DNA of 64,000 nucleotides from UBA961 sp014191195 (lineage in GTDB: Bacteria > Bacteroidota > Ignavibacteria > Kapaibacteriales > UBA961). The stretch is taken from positions 1,116,001-1,180,000 of the forward strand of contig OZ123195.1 in the NCBI GenBank assembly GCA_964204605.1, in the 5' to 3' direction. Position 1 is the stretch's first letter. Every line of letters begins with the position of its first letter. Made by a program: the position numbers and the translations under genes. The notes beneath the pieces are model-generated. The model saw only the letters and a program-made list of their open reading frames with translations, did not search any database and was not told the DNA's origin. Shown here piece by piece: positions 8,920 through 18,742 of this stretch.

Positions 8920-11900
8920 ATGAAGCGAACGATAGGTCAATGTTTTTTCTCTATAATTCTGGGTTCAATATATGTATTGAGCACGAATACTTATGCTATG
9001 CATAGTGCAGAAATAGAAAGCAGTGATTTAGTTCTTACTTCAATAAGGGCTGCACTTTTAGTAAGCAATAGCTATTTTTTAAGGCCCTCCTTTTCTTATC
9101 TTGAATATCAAGTTGCCGAAGATTCATTAGACAAACAACCATTACCATTATCTGGAATTTTTGTCCCCAAAAATAATTTCAGAGGAAATTTTGGCAAAGA
9201 CAGATTCAATTCATTAAAAATCCCCCCTGGTTATGATATCAATGTGACAATAGATTCTACACTTACGGATGTAAGGAAGACAGAGTCTTATAATGATATA
9301 TCGATGTCAGCAGGAAACAGCATACAATTAGATACATATTTAGCTCTTAGAAAAGAAAAAGAGAGAGGCAGAATATGGGATTCAATGGTTAAATCATATG
9401 ATTTAAAAAAAGCTATGTCGACATCCGATATAGCTGGAATTTTAAGTCAAGCTACAGGATTAAGTATTCCGGTTCCACCCAATCCAATTTCCAGCATATT
9501 TGGAAAGCCTGAAATTAGTATCAATGTAGCAGGCGATGTAAATGTAAGGGCAGGATGGCAATGGGATTCACAAAAAATGGGGACAGCTTCTCCATTTGGG
9601 CAAACGCAGTCTGGACCATTTTTTACACAAGACATCAATTTAAATGTAACCGGAAAGATTGGTGATAAGTTAAAGCTAGGTGTAGATTGGAATACCAGGC
9701 AGCAATTTGACTTAAATAATAGATTTAATGTTGGATTTTCTGGTAATGATGACGATATTTTCAAAAGAGTAGAAGTAGGAAATATTCAATTTCCAACCCC
9801 ATCTACTCTTATTGGGGGAAGCCAAAGCTTATTTGGGATAAGGACAGATTTTCAATTTGGACCTGTATATCTTAAAACTGTTGTGTCACAAAGACGCGGC
9901 GAATCAAAGCGAGTAAATGTATCAGGTGGAGGAACATTAAGACAACCTTTCAGACTAAATGCATATGATTATGATAAAAAGAATTTCTTTTTAGATACCG
10001 CATATTTTGGAATCTGGGATACATATTATAAGGCTCAGATACCCTTATTACCAAATACGGCGCAAGCACGATATAATCGAATAAAATTACTAGAAGTATA
10101 CGAATCAACAGTTGATGTTCAACAAGCATCGCAGGCAGCAGAAGGAATTTTAATTGATACTTTAAGTGCTATTAATCGTGTAGGTGCAATCCCCTCTTAT
10201 TATCCAGCTACATTAAAAAGTATCCCACCTATAGCGGGATTTACAGAAAGAGGAAAATATTTAAAATTAGATTCTAAATTCTATCAATACGATGAGAATT
10301 TGGGAAGATTAACAATTACGGGGCTTAAAACAGATAGAAGTTATGGTGTTGCATACAGAATAGAAGGCCTTACCAGCAATGCGTCAGATGATGTTGATTT
10401 TGGAACTATTTCTAATACATTACAGCCTAAAGATACTTTATTGTTAAAATTGGTATATCGTCCAAATATGCAACCTGGTTTTTCTACTATATGGAAACGC
10501 CAAATGAGAAATATATTTAGTATTGGCCAAACAAATGTAAATCTGGCAGATTTGAAATTAAATATATGGTATATGAGGGCAAATAATGACTCTTCTGATG
10601 TACTTGAAGGCTCTAGTGATAAAGTTGTTACAATACTTGGTGTGGATAGAGTAAATAACTCTGATGGAACAGCAAAACCAGATGGAATGTTCGATTTAGG
10701 GAGTCCTCAGCAACAGCAGCAACAGAATCAAATGAATACTGGAAATACTGGTGGAACAGGAGTTACAACACCAACTTCACAATTGCCAGTTCAATATCAA
10801 CAACAAGGATCACCATTTTTTAATCCAGTAAGAGGCGAAATCATATTTCCTGAAAGGATGCCTTTTGATAGCGGATTAGTTCGTTATTTTTCTGCACAGG
10901 GTTCTCCACAAATAGCCAATCGATATCGGTATCCCCAAGTATATAATGAAATAGTGGAAATTGCTAAAAGATCCAATGATAAAGATAGATTTTTAATCAG
11001 TGGAGAAGCCACAGGTGTCATGAATACTGGTGGAGGTAAGATTTCTTTAGGAGCATTCAATTTATCACCAGGAAGCGTAAAAGTATCATTAGATGGCTCA
11101 CCACTTAAAGAAAATCAAGATTATTATGTAGAATATTTTACTGGACAAGTTACATTAACAAATCCAAGGGCATCATTACCAAATGCTAATCTGAGCATTG
11201 AATATGAGCAAAATGACTTATTCAATCTTGCAACAAGAACAATGCTTGGATTAAGAGCAGATATGGAAGTGTTCAAAAGAAGATCAGGAAGTGGAAATCT
11301 TGGTTTAACATTTATGCATTATAATCAAGCTTTGATTTTTGATAGAGTAAGAGTAAATGAAGAGCCCGTATCAAATACGATGATTGGCATTGATGGAAAT
11401 CTAAATCTAACTTTACCGTTTTTAACAAAAGCATTAGATGCGATGCCTTTTTATGATACGAAAGAAAAATCTACATTGACACTTCGTGGCGAAGTTGCAG
11501 CGATGCTACCTACACCAAATAAAAGGATTTCTGATATACCCTCTGATAATGGCGCTGCAGTCGCATATGTAGATGATTTTGAAGGTGCTCAGAGAAGTAT
11601 TTCTCTTGGATTAACTCCTCAGCAATGGGCTCATATATCAATACCAGAAGATTCTACTTTATATGATGATCCACTTTCGAAAGCAGAATCTTGGTTCAGA
11701 GGACAAAGTTATTGGTATCAATATTTCTTGGGGCAAACTCCAATTACAGATGTATATCCAAATCGAGATACCAGAGGCAGATTAACAACGATCAATGATT
11801 TAAAACTTAGGTTTTTCCCTGAATATCGCGGTATTTATAATCGGAATCCAAATTTCGTAGATAGATTAAATCCTGTTTTTGAACAAGATTCACTTAAGTA

Positions 11901-14900
11901 TTTAGACTATTTATCAAGGAATCAGAATAGAACTTGGGGGGGTATTCAGCGATTATTTTCTACTTTTAATACCAATTTTGAAACAGAGAATATTGATTAT
12001 CTAGAAATGGTAGTAAAATTCGATGTCTTATTTTCTAATTCCGAGATGTGGATAGATTTAGGACAAATCAGTGAAGATGTGATTGGAAATTCTACATTAA
12101 ATACTGAAGATGGCATTACCAAAGAAAGCCCCATACCAAATAATATTATAGATTTAGGTGAAGATGTAGGATATGATGCCATTAGTGATCAAGATGAAAA
12201 GAATTCTTCTATACCTGGCATTTCATATCCATATCCACTCAATCAGGAAAAAGATCCTGCCAGAGATAATTATTACTTTAATTTCCAGATTGACAGGCAG
12301 TTTCAAACCGATACGATGTTTAGGTTTTATAATAATTTTGAAAATAATGCAACTCTTGCAGAATCTGGACAATTTCCTGATAGAGAAATTCTTAATAATA
12401 ATAATGGCCAAACGATAGCTTTAGATAATAGTTACTTTAGCTATAAAGTGAATCTCGATTTAGATGCAAGAAGAAATCCTCAGATTGTAGGTGAAGGAAA
12501 GCAAGGGGCCGGTTGGTATTTTTTCAGGATTCCATTAAGACGTCCAACCAGAACAGTAGGTAATCCAACATTTTCTAATATTCAATATGTTAGAGTATGG
12601 TTTAAGGGTGCACCCATTGTATTAAATATAGCTGAATGGAAATTTACAGGTGGACAATGGATAAGAAATAATGGATATCAACCAAATGTAAATGCCAATG
12701 ATAGCATCTTAAGTGTTCAATATGTAGGTATTGAAGAAAATAGCGGATTACCAGATAAATATTCCTTACCACCTGGAGTTCAGCGCCCCAGGCAAATTAA
12801 TAATCCAGACCCAATGCAGGATGTTCGTCTAAATGAACAGTCTTTATCGATAGGCGTAAAAAATCTACCAGCCGGACAAGAAAGAATGGCAGTTCGTATC
12901 ATGCGAAACTTGGATGTGTTTTATTATAAAAAATTAAAGTTCTTTTTACATGGCGATGGATCTATGCCCAATTTAATTCCCTATGGGGCAAGTACAAAAG
13001 CACAAGCATTTGTCCGCTTTGGTTTAGATTCTGCTAATTATTATGAAATAAGACGTCCCCTATTAGAAGGATGGCGCGATATAGAAATTGATTTACCAAC
13101 ATTAACATCAGTAAAAGAAAAAAGATCGCAAGTTGCTGCTCAAAATAAAGTTCCTGTAGATCCATCCGAACGATTTATTGATACATCGTCAGTTTTTGAT
13201 CCAGGATTTGCTATCCCTGTAGAAACTCAGTATATCATCAAAGGAAATCCGATTTTAACAAGAATACAGTTTGTTGGATATGGTATAGCAAATCCAACAA
13301 CAGGAAGCTTCCCCGAAGATCTCTCTACGTATATGTGGGTAGACGAATTAAGACTTACCGAACCAGAAAGTTCAACAGATTGGGCAGGAATTGGATCTGC
13401 AGAATTAAAATTAGCAGATTTAGGTACTGTAAATGCCACGTATAATCAGTCAAATCCTAATTTTCATAGATTAGAAGAACGCTTTGGTAATAGAAATCAG
13501 ACATTAAATTGGAATGTTCAAATGCAAGGTTCTTTGGATAAATTATTACCAAAAGAACTTAAAGAAATGAAAATACCTATTTCTTATACACATGGCGAAC
13601 TTGTTGAAAATCCTCAATTTGCAGCACAAAGTGATGTGAAAATTGATGCTGCTACAAAAGCTGCTTATGAAAGTGAATTAGTAAGAACCAATGGAGATGA
13701 AATTGAATCTGCAAGGGTTGCTGATTCGGTAAGAAGAAGATCTCAAACTATTAGGGTACAAGATAGTTGGGCATTATCTGGATTTAAATTTGGAATACCG
13801 GTTAATCATTGGTTGATCAAAGAAACAATCAATAAAATTAATCTTAGCTATGATTATTCACAAACCTATGAAAGATCTCCTGTTGTAGAGGAGCGCTTCA
13901 AATGGAATTGGCGAATGAAAGCTGATTATAGCGTTCAATTACCAAGTTCAGTTTCTGTAAAACCATTAACATGGATTGGTGATATACCAATTTTAGGTAT
14001 TTATAAAGATTGGAAAATCTTCTTTTTACCTACTACTTTCTCTACCTCGGTTCAGTTTAATAGATCTCGAGTAACTGAAAAAAGTAGATATCTAAGTTTT
14101 CCAAGTCCAGTTATCAGAGATTTTGCCGCAATTAGGCAAGCTCAATTTACATGGAGAATATCTGAGAATGGGCTCTTAAATCCAGTTATAGATTATTCAT
14201 TCACTACAGGTGGAACTCTTGTTCCTTTAGAATTAGATGATGCAGGTAGACAAAGAGAAGGAAGTGATTTAGTAAGAAGAGTTGTAATGAATGGTGATAG
14301 AATTATTGATTTTGGACAGAACACGAATCATTCTCAGACAGTAACAGTAAATATTAAGCCTAAATTTCCTGATATCGGTGGACTTAATAATTATATGGAT
14401 AATACTGGTACATTTTCAACTACGTATACATGGAGAAATCCTTTACAAAGAGACACTTTAGTATCTGATGCTGTAAAACAATCCTCTTTTCAGAATACAA
14501 TACGATTTACAAGTAATGTGCGATTAAAAGGATTAACTGATAAATGGTGGGGTATATCGGCGGGCTCAAAATCAAATGATACTACTCATTCTATATTTAA
14601 ATCTATTGGAAGAGTTTTCAAGACAATCTTTTTGGATTATGAAACGATTACTTTGAATGTTAAACAAGAAAATTCTTCGATCAATCAAGGAGTATTGGGC
14701 GAAACAGGAATGACTAATTTTTGGCGTCCAATCATTGGAATGAATGAAGATAATTCTATGGGACCAAGTGCAGCATATCAATTAGGATTGGTATCCCAAC
14801 CACATGGTGGATTTTCTGTATTGCCATCCTCTAGCTTTCCATTTATACGTTTTACAACATATGATGGAAAAAGACCAAAGAACTCAATTTTACCGGATAA

Positions 14901-15951
14901 TTTCTTTCAAAAATCAGAATTAGAATTCCGTACAAATCGTCCATTGTGGGCAGGTGCCACCATTGATATAAATTGGAAATCATCATTTGGTTTTAATCGT
15001 AATCAATTAGACAGTACCGATTCTGAAGGAAATTCTCGTTTTACAAATATCGTAATGAGTTCAACCTATAATCGTACATACTTATCTTTACCTAAATTTT
15101 TAATCTTTGCTCCGCTTAATAATTCCATAGAACATGTTATTGAATTATATAATAATCAAAAGCCAATAATTTCTGCTTTATATCCTACCGATACATTAAG
15201 GCAAAATCAAGCTTTAAGAGACGCTCTTTCTAATTCTTTTGAGGATGGGCTTGGAACGAACTTTATGGGGTTTTTACCAAGAGAAATATTAAGAATATTA
15301 CCATCCATGAATTGGACTTTACGATGGGATGGTGTTGAAAAACTTCCAATATTCTCTGGTTTGGCAAAACGCGTTACTTTTGAACATGCTTATAAATCTA
15401 CATATCAAGAAAGTTCAACCAGAACAGATAATGGAACGATTCCTGGATCTCAGCAAATACAATCTGGATTTGAACCATTGTTTGGTATTCAAATGACTTT
15501 TGACGAGACGAAATTAAATGGTTTATTAACTGGATCTTTCCGATTTACAACCAAACAAAACTATACATTACAACCTACTTCATCGGTAATTCAAGGTGAA
15601 TCTGTAACTGATGCTACTATTCAAGCTAATTATAATAGACGTGGATTTAAGCTTAAGTTATTGGGTTTGGATTTACAGAATGATATGGAATTTGCCTTAA
15701 ATGCCACATACAAAAGAACTTTACGTTCTACATATGATGTGTTAAATTTAACATCTGCTGAAGGCCAAAAATTAGATGGTAATACTCAAATTATTATTGA
15801 ACCTTCGGCACGGTATGGCATCAGCAATAGAGTAACTGCTCGCTTTTTTATGAGATATGAAACAACGATAAATCAAGGCGCAGCCTCCCCTGGATTTAGT
15901 AAATATCAAGTTGGTATGGATATCAAAGTATCTGTATCAGGCGGTAGATAA
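8920..15951 (+). CDS. sprA: Type IX secretion system translocon protein SprA
   Basis: Giant outer-membrane protein (2343 aa from the chosen start; SprA proteins are typically about 2300-2500 aa) that forms the T9SS translocation barrel. Recognisable SprA segments include NVRAGWQW, the repeated LSPGSVKVSLDG/LKENQDYYVEYFTGQVTL type strands, YVDDFEGAQRSISL near residue 885 and many amphipathic strands to the C terminus. The open frame begins at a TTG at 8845, but ATG 8920 starts a good signal peptide (MKRTIGQCFFSIILGSIYVL, cleavage near TYA), so I chose it. A Gln-rich run (residues about 597-604) sits in a low-complexity loop. No other T9SS component gene is in the window. Confidence 0.93.
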   Translation: MKRTIGQCFFSIILGSIYVLSTNTYAMHSAEIESSDLVLTSIRAALLVSNSYFLRPSFSYLEYQVAEDSLDKQPLPLSGIFVPKNNFRGNFGKDRFNSLKIPPGYDINVTIDSTLTDVRKTESYNDISMSAGNSIQLDTYLALRKEKERGRIWDSMVKSYDLKKAMSTSDIAGILSQATGLSIPVPPNPISSIFGKPEISINVAGDVNVRAGWQWDSQKMGTASPFGQTQSGPFFTQDINLNVTGKIGDKLKLGVDWNTRQQFDLNNRFNVGFSGNDDDIFKRVEVGNIQFPTPSTLIGGSQSLFGIRTDFQFGPVYLKTVVSQRRGESKRVNVSGGGTLRQPFRLNAYDYDKKNFFLDTAYFGIWDTYYKAQIPLLPNTAQARYNRIKLLEVYESTVDVQQASQAAEGILIDTLSAINRVGAIPSYYPATLKSIPPIAGFTERGKYLKLDSKFYQYDENLGRLTITGLKTDRSYGVAYRIEGLTSNASDDVDFGTISNTLQPKDTLLLKLVYRPNMQPGFSTIWKRQMRNIFSIGQTNVNLADLKLNIWYMRANNDSSDVLEGSSDKVVTILGVDRVNNSDGTAKPDGMFDLGSPQQQQQQNQMNTGNTGGTGVTTPTSQLPVQYQQQGSPFFNPVRGEIIFPERMPFDSGLVRYFSAQGSPQIANRYRYPQVYNEIVEIAKRSNDKDRFLISGEATGVMNTGGGKISLGAFNLSPGSVKVSLDGSPLKENQDYYVEYFTGQVTLTNPRASLPNANLSIEYEQNDLFNLATRTMLGLRADMEVFKRRSGSGNLGLTFMHYNQALIFDRVRVNEEPVSNTMIGIDGNLNLTLPFLTKALDAMPFYDTKEKSTLTLRGEVAAMLPTPNKRISDIPSDNGAAVAYVDDFEGAQRSISLGLTPQQWAHISIPEDSTLYDDPLSKAESWFRGQSYWYQYFLGQTPITDVYPNRDTRGRLTTINDLKLRFFPEYRGIYNRNPNFVDRLNPVFEQDSLKYLDYLSRNQNRTWGGIQRLFSTFNTNFETENIDYLEMVVKFDVLFSNSEMWIDLGQISEDVIGNSTLNTEDGITKESPIPNNIIDLGEDVGYDAISDQDEKNSSIPGISYPYPLNQEKDPARDNYYFNFQIDRQFQTDTMFRFYNNFENNATLAESGQFPDREILNNNNGQTIALDNSYFSYKVNLDLDARRNPQIVGEGKQGAGWYFFRIPLRRPTRTVGNPTFSNIQYVRVWFKGAPIVLNIAEWKFTGGQWIRNNGYQPNVNANDSILSVQYVGIEENSGLPDKYSLPPGVQRPRQINNPDPMQDVRLNEQSLSIGVKNLPAGQERMAVRIMRNLDVFYYKKLKFFLHGDGSMPNLIPYGASTKAQAFVRFGLDSANYYEIRRPLLEGWRDIEIDLPTLTSVKEKRSQVAAQNKVPVDPSERFIDTSSVFDPGFAIPVETQYIIKGNPILTRIQFVGYGIANPTTGSFPEDLSTYMWVDELRLTEPESSTDWAGIGSAELKLADLGTVNATYNQSNPNFHRLEERFGNRNQTLNWNVQMQGSLDKLLPKELKEMKIPISYTHGELVENPQFAAQSDVKIDAATKAAYESELVRTNGDEIESARVADSVRRRSQTIRVQDSWALSGFKFGIPVNHWLIKETINKINLSYDYSQTYERSPVVEERFKWNWRMKADYSVQLPSSVSVKPLTWIGDIPILGIYKDWKIFFLPTTFSTSVQFNRSRVTEKSRYLSFPSPVIRDFAAIRQAQFTWRISENGLLNPVIDYSFTTGGTLVPLELDDAGRQREGSDLVRRVVMNGDRIIDFGQNTNHSQTVTVNIKPKFPDIGGLNNYMDNTGTFSTTYTWRNPLQRDTLVSDAVKQSSFQNTIRFTSNVRLKGLTDKWWGISAGSKSNDTTHSIFKSIGRVFKTIFLDYETITLNVKQENSSINQGVLGETGMTNFWRPIIGMNEDNSMGPSAAYQLGLVSQPHGGFSVLPSSSFPFIRFTTYDGKRPKNSILPDNFFQKSELEFRTNRPLWAGATIDINWKSSFGFNRNQLDSTDSEGNSRFTNIVMSSTYNRTYLSLPKFLIFAPLNNSIEHVIELYNNQKPIISALYPTDTLRQNQALRDALSNSFEDGLGTNFMGFLPREILRILPSMNWTLRWDGVEKLPIFSGLAKRVTFEHAYKSTYQESSTRTDNGTIPGSQQIQSGFEPLFGIQMTFDETKLNGLLTGSFRFTTKQNYTLQPTSSVIQGESVTDATIQANYNRRGFKLKLLGLDLQNDMEFALNATYKRTLRSTYDVLNLTSAEGQKLDGNTQIIIEPSARYGISNRVTARFFMRYETTINQGAASPGFSKYQVGMDIKVSVSGGR

Positions 15952-15974
15952 TTTTTTATACTGGAATTCTGAAA

Positions 15975-17099
15975 ATGGCAAGTTCAGGTGCTTTAAAATC
16001 AGCAGAATTATATATTCGAAAACTACTTATTCAGCCAAAAGTACGTTTTTCTGGCATTATGATTAATGATATTAATGATGCACCTATTATACCACAAAAC
16101 CCTCGTATTCTTATCATTAGGCCAGACCGCATTGGTGATATGCTCATCACCATTCCAAGTATAAAAGTTATCAGAGCTACATACCCTAATGCAATCATAG
16201 ATATTGTTGTAGGAAAAGCAAATCTTTCTATCATATCACAATTTCAACGATATGTGAATTCTATTTTTGTTTACGACAAATCGTTAAAGTCTATACTTAC
16301 TCTTCTGATACAACTCCCCAAACATTCATATGATCTTGTTATAGATCCTTTGGATAATCCCAGTACAACCTCTGGATATTTAGTTAAGCTTGCAAAAGCA
16401 AAGCATTCAATAGGCATTTATAAACACAATGCTCATATGTATTCTCATTGCGTGATAGCAAAAGACAGAGATTCTGTCCATATCGTAGAAAGAACGGCGC
16501 AAATTCTTCTTTCTTTAAAGATTAATCCAAGCCAATGCAATCTGGACTTAGAATATACTCATAGTGAACAAGACATTGTAGAAGCAAAAAAAGAGATGTA
16601 TTCATTAACTGATGGTGCATCTATTATTGCATTAAACATAGCCGGTAGTGTTCAAGCAAGAACAATTATGCCTGAATTAGCTATTCCTATGATAAAAAAA
16701 ATACAAGATCATATCATAGATAGAAATATAAAAATTATTGTATTTGGAGAGCAAAGGCATTCTGCAATCTTGCAAGAAATCAAGCAAGCTTGTAATATTG
16801 GTATCGCCCCATTCAGTCAATCTTTTCATCAATATGCAGCAAGGCTAGAATCTGCTTCGATGATTATTTCTCCTGATACATCAGCTATTCATCTTGCTGC
16901 TGCATGGAAAACCCCAACCTTAGGTTTATTTTTAAATGATAATTCACATACAGCCCTTTGGACGCCTTATAAAACCTTACATGAAATAGCATACACAGAT
17001 CATCCTTCTGTTAATTCATTAACAGTGGATCAAATTTATACAGCTTTTTGTAAAATATATCCTAAGATAGAATGGAAGACATCACATAATCATGTCTAA
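15975..17099 (+). CDS. Glycosyltransferase family 9 (heptosyltransferase-like)
   Basis: 374-aa GT-B fold glycosyltransferase of the ADP-heptose:LPS family. Evidence: ILIIRPDRIGDMLITIPSI near residue 43, the standard N-terminal motif of GT9, and the C-terminal nucleotide-sugar block SMIISPDTSAIHLAAAWKTPTLGLF. It probably adds a sugar to the lipopolysaccharide core or another surface glycan at the cytoplasmic face. The ATG at 15975 is only 23 nt after sprA; a start at Met28 (16056) is also possible because the first 40 residues do not look conserved. It converges on and overlaps the accC gene by 4 nt. Confidence 0.85.
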   Translation: MASSGALKSAELYIRKLLIQPKVRFSGIMINDINDAPIIPQNPRILIIRPDRIGDMLITIPSIKVIRATYPNAIIDIVVGKANLSIISQFQRYVNSIFVYDKSLKSILTLLIQLPKHSYDLVIDPLDNPSTTSGYLVKLAKAKHSIGIYKHNAHMYSHCVIAKDRDSVHIVERTAQILLSLKINPSQCNLDLEYTHSEQDIVEAKKEMYSLTDGASIIALNIAGSVQARTIMPELAIPMIKKIQDHIIDRNIKIIVFGEQRHSAILQEIKQACNIGIAPFSQSFHQYAARLESASMIISPDTSAIHLAAAWKTPTLGLFLNDNSHTALWTPYKTLHEIAYTDHPSVNSLTVDQIYTAFCKIYPKIEWKTSHNHV

Positions 17100-18535
17100 T
17101 CATGCTTAAAAACTGCTGTCCTTCTTTTGTCATGATGATGTTTAGCAAAAGCAGCAGCAGCAAATAAAATAGGATGAATTGCTTGAGGAATATCCCCTGT
17201 CCAAAATAATTCCACAAATTTAGTAGAATACTTACCTGTCCTAAAAGCTTGACTATCTATCGTAAATCTACAGAAAGGTATAGTGGTTTTTAATCCAGCT
17301 ACTTGATATATATCAAGTGCTTTCAATGATTTCTCAATTGCTTCTTCTCTGGTTGAACCATAACAAATTAATTTTGCAATCATAGAATCATAATTTACAG
17401 AAACTTCAAATCCTTCAAATAAGGCAGTATCATTTCTTATACCTTCGCCTTCAGGCAGAATTATAGCATCAGCTATTCCAGTTTCTGGTAAAAAATCATT
17501 ATACACATCCTCTGCACAAATTCTGCATTCAATGGCATGTCCAAGAGGATAAATATCTTCTTGACATATCGATAATGGAAGTCCTGCAGCAATATTAATC
17601 TGATGTTCTACTAAATCTATACGAGTTACCATTTCTGTAATAGGATGCTCTACTTGCAGTCGAGTATTAACTTCCATAAAATAAAAGTTACCATCAGCAT
17701 CTAATAAGAATTCTAATGTACCAGCATTTGTATAACCAGATTCAGCTACTAATCGTGCGGCGGCTTCACCCATTTTGGACCTAATTTCAGGAGTAATTGC
17801 AGTAGACGGAGATTCTTCAATAACTTTTTGATGTCTTCTTTGAATAGAACATTCCCTTTCTGGAAAATAGAGGATCTTTCCATGATTATCTGCTAAGATT
17901 TGAATTTCAATATGCCTTGGTGAAACAATAAATTTTTCGATAAAAACCCTATCATCTCCAAATGAATGTAAAGCTTCACTTTGAGCTCCGTGCAAAGCAG
18001 CCAATAGGTCTTCCTCTTTTTCTACCATTCTCATACCTTTACCTCCGCCACCTGCAGCAGACTTTAAAATAACTGGATATCCAATTGATGAGGCAATAGT
18101 TATTACTTCATCTAGATTCGATACAGCCCCATCAGAACCAGGCGAAATAGGTACTTTAGATTGAATTGCTAATGCCCTTGCTGCAGTTTTATCTCCTAAG
18201 GCATGGATAGCTTTTGGAGAAGGCCCAATAAATACGATACCAGCATCTGCAACAGCTTGAGCAAATACAGCATTTTCAGATAAAAAGCCATAGCCTGGAT
18301 GAATCGCATCTGCACCAGTATCAATTGCTGCTTGAATAATTTTATCTATCACTAAATAACTTTCTCTTGGTGTAAAACCCCCAATTGCAATAGCTTCATC
18401 TGCTTGTTTAACATGTAAAGCATGTGCATCTGGAACAGAATACACTGCAACTGTTGCAATATTCATTTTTTTACATGTTGCAATAACCCTTAAAGCAATT
18501 TCACCACGATTAGCTATTAATATCTTAGAAAACAT
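17096..18535 (-). CDS. accC: Biotin carboxylase (acetyl-CoA carboxylase subunit)
   Basis: ATP-grasp enzyme that carboxylates biotin on its carrier protein, feeding malonyl-CoA or a related acyl-CoA carboxylase. Motifs in order: KILIANRGEIALRVI at the N terminus, GYGFLSENAVFA, the glycine-rich AAGGGGKGMRMV ATP loop, ERECSIQRRHQK, FMEVNTRLQVEHPITE and the biotin carboxylase C domain. The frame opens at a TTG (18562), but ATG 18535 directly precedes the conserved sequence and has AAGGA upstream, giving 479 aa. No biotin carrier (accB) or carboxyltransferase gene is adjacent, so whether it serves acetyl- or propionyl-CoA carboxylase cannot be told here. Confidence 0.92.
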   Translation of the reverse strand: MFSKILIANRGEIALRVIATCKKMNIATVAVYSVPDAHALHVKQADEAIAIGGFTPRESYLVIDKIIQAAIDTGADAIHPGYGFLSENAVFAQAVADAGIVFIGPSPKAIHALGDKTAARALAIQSKVPISPGSDGAVSNLDEVITIASSIGYPVILKSAAGGGGKGMRMVEKEEDLLAALHGAQSEALHSFGDDRVFIEKFIVSPRHIEIQILADNHGKILYFPERECSIQRRHQKVIEESPSTAITPEIRSKMGEAAARLVAESGYTNAGTLEFLLDADGNFYFMEVNTRLQVEHPITEMVTRIDLVEHQINIAAGLPLSICQEDIYPLGHAIECRICAEDVYNDFLPETGIADAIILPEGEGIRNDTALFEGFEVSVNYDSMIAKLICYGSTREEAIEKSLKALDIYQVAGLKTTIPFCRFTIDSQAFRTGKYSTKFVELFWTGDIPQAIHPILFAAAAFAKHHHDKRRTAVFKHD

Positions 18536-18548
18536 CGTATTCAAATCC

Positions 18549-18626
18549 TTGCTTATTATCAATGTTTATATCTCTGTTTTATCACACAAAAATAAGAAAG
18601 TAAGGCCTTTTGCTTATTATCAATGT
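18549..18626. repeat. Exact 17-bp direct repeat, 61 bp apart
   Basis: The 17-mer TTGCTTATTATCAATGT occurs at 18549-18565 and again at 18610-18626 in the intergenic region between the divergent accC and guanylyltransferase genes. The first copy overlaps the accC ribosome binding region. It could be an operator pair or the trace of a short duplication. Confidence 0.6.
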
Positions 18627-18654
18627 GAAATTATTTATATACATCTCTACTTCC

Positions 18655-18683
18655 TTGAAAGAACAAGAAATAATCTATATTTT
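18655..18683 (+). promoter_or_regulatory. Possible promoter of the guanylyltransferase gene
   Basis: TTG at 18655-18657, 18 nt spacer, TATATTTT at 18676-18683 (seven of eight to TAnnTTTG when the last base is counted as the mismatch). It lies 60 nt before the chosen start codon. Match and spacing are imperfect. Confidence 0.3.
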
Positions 18684-18742
18684 ACTAATAGAATTAATAA
18701 AGACAAACCAATTGATTCAATTGTTTGGAGAAAAAAAAGGGT

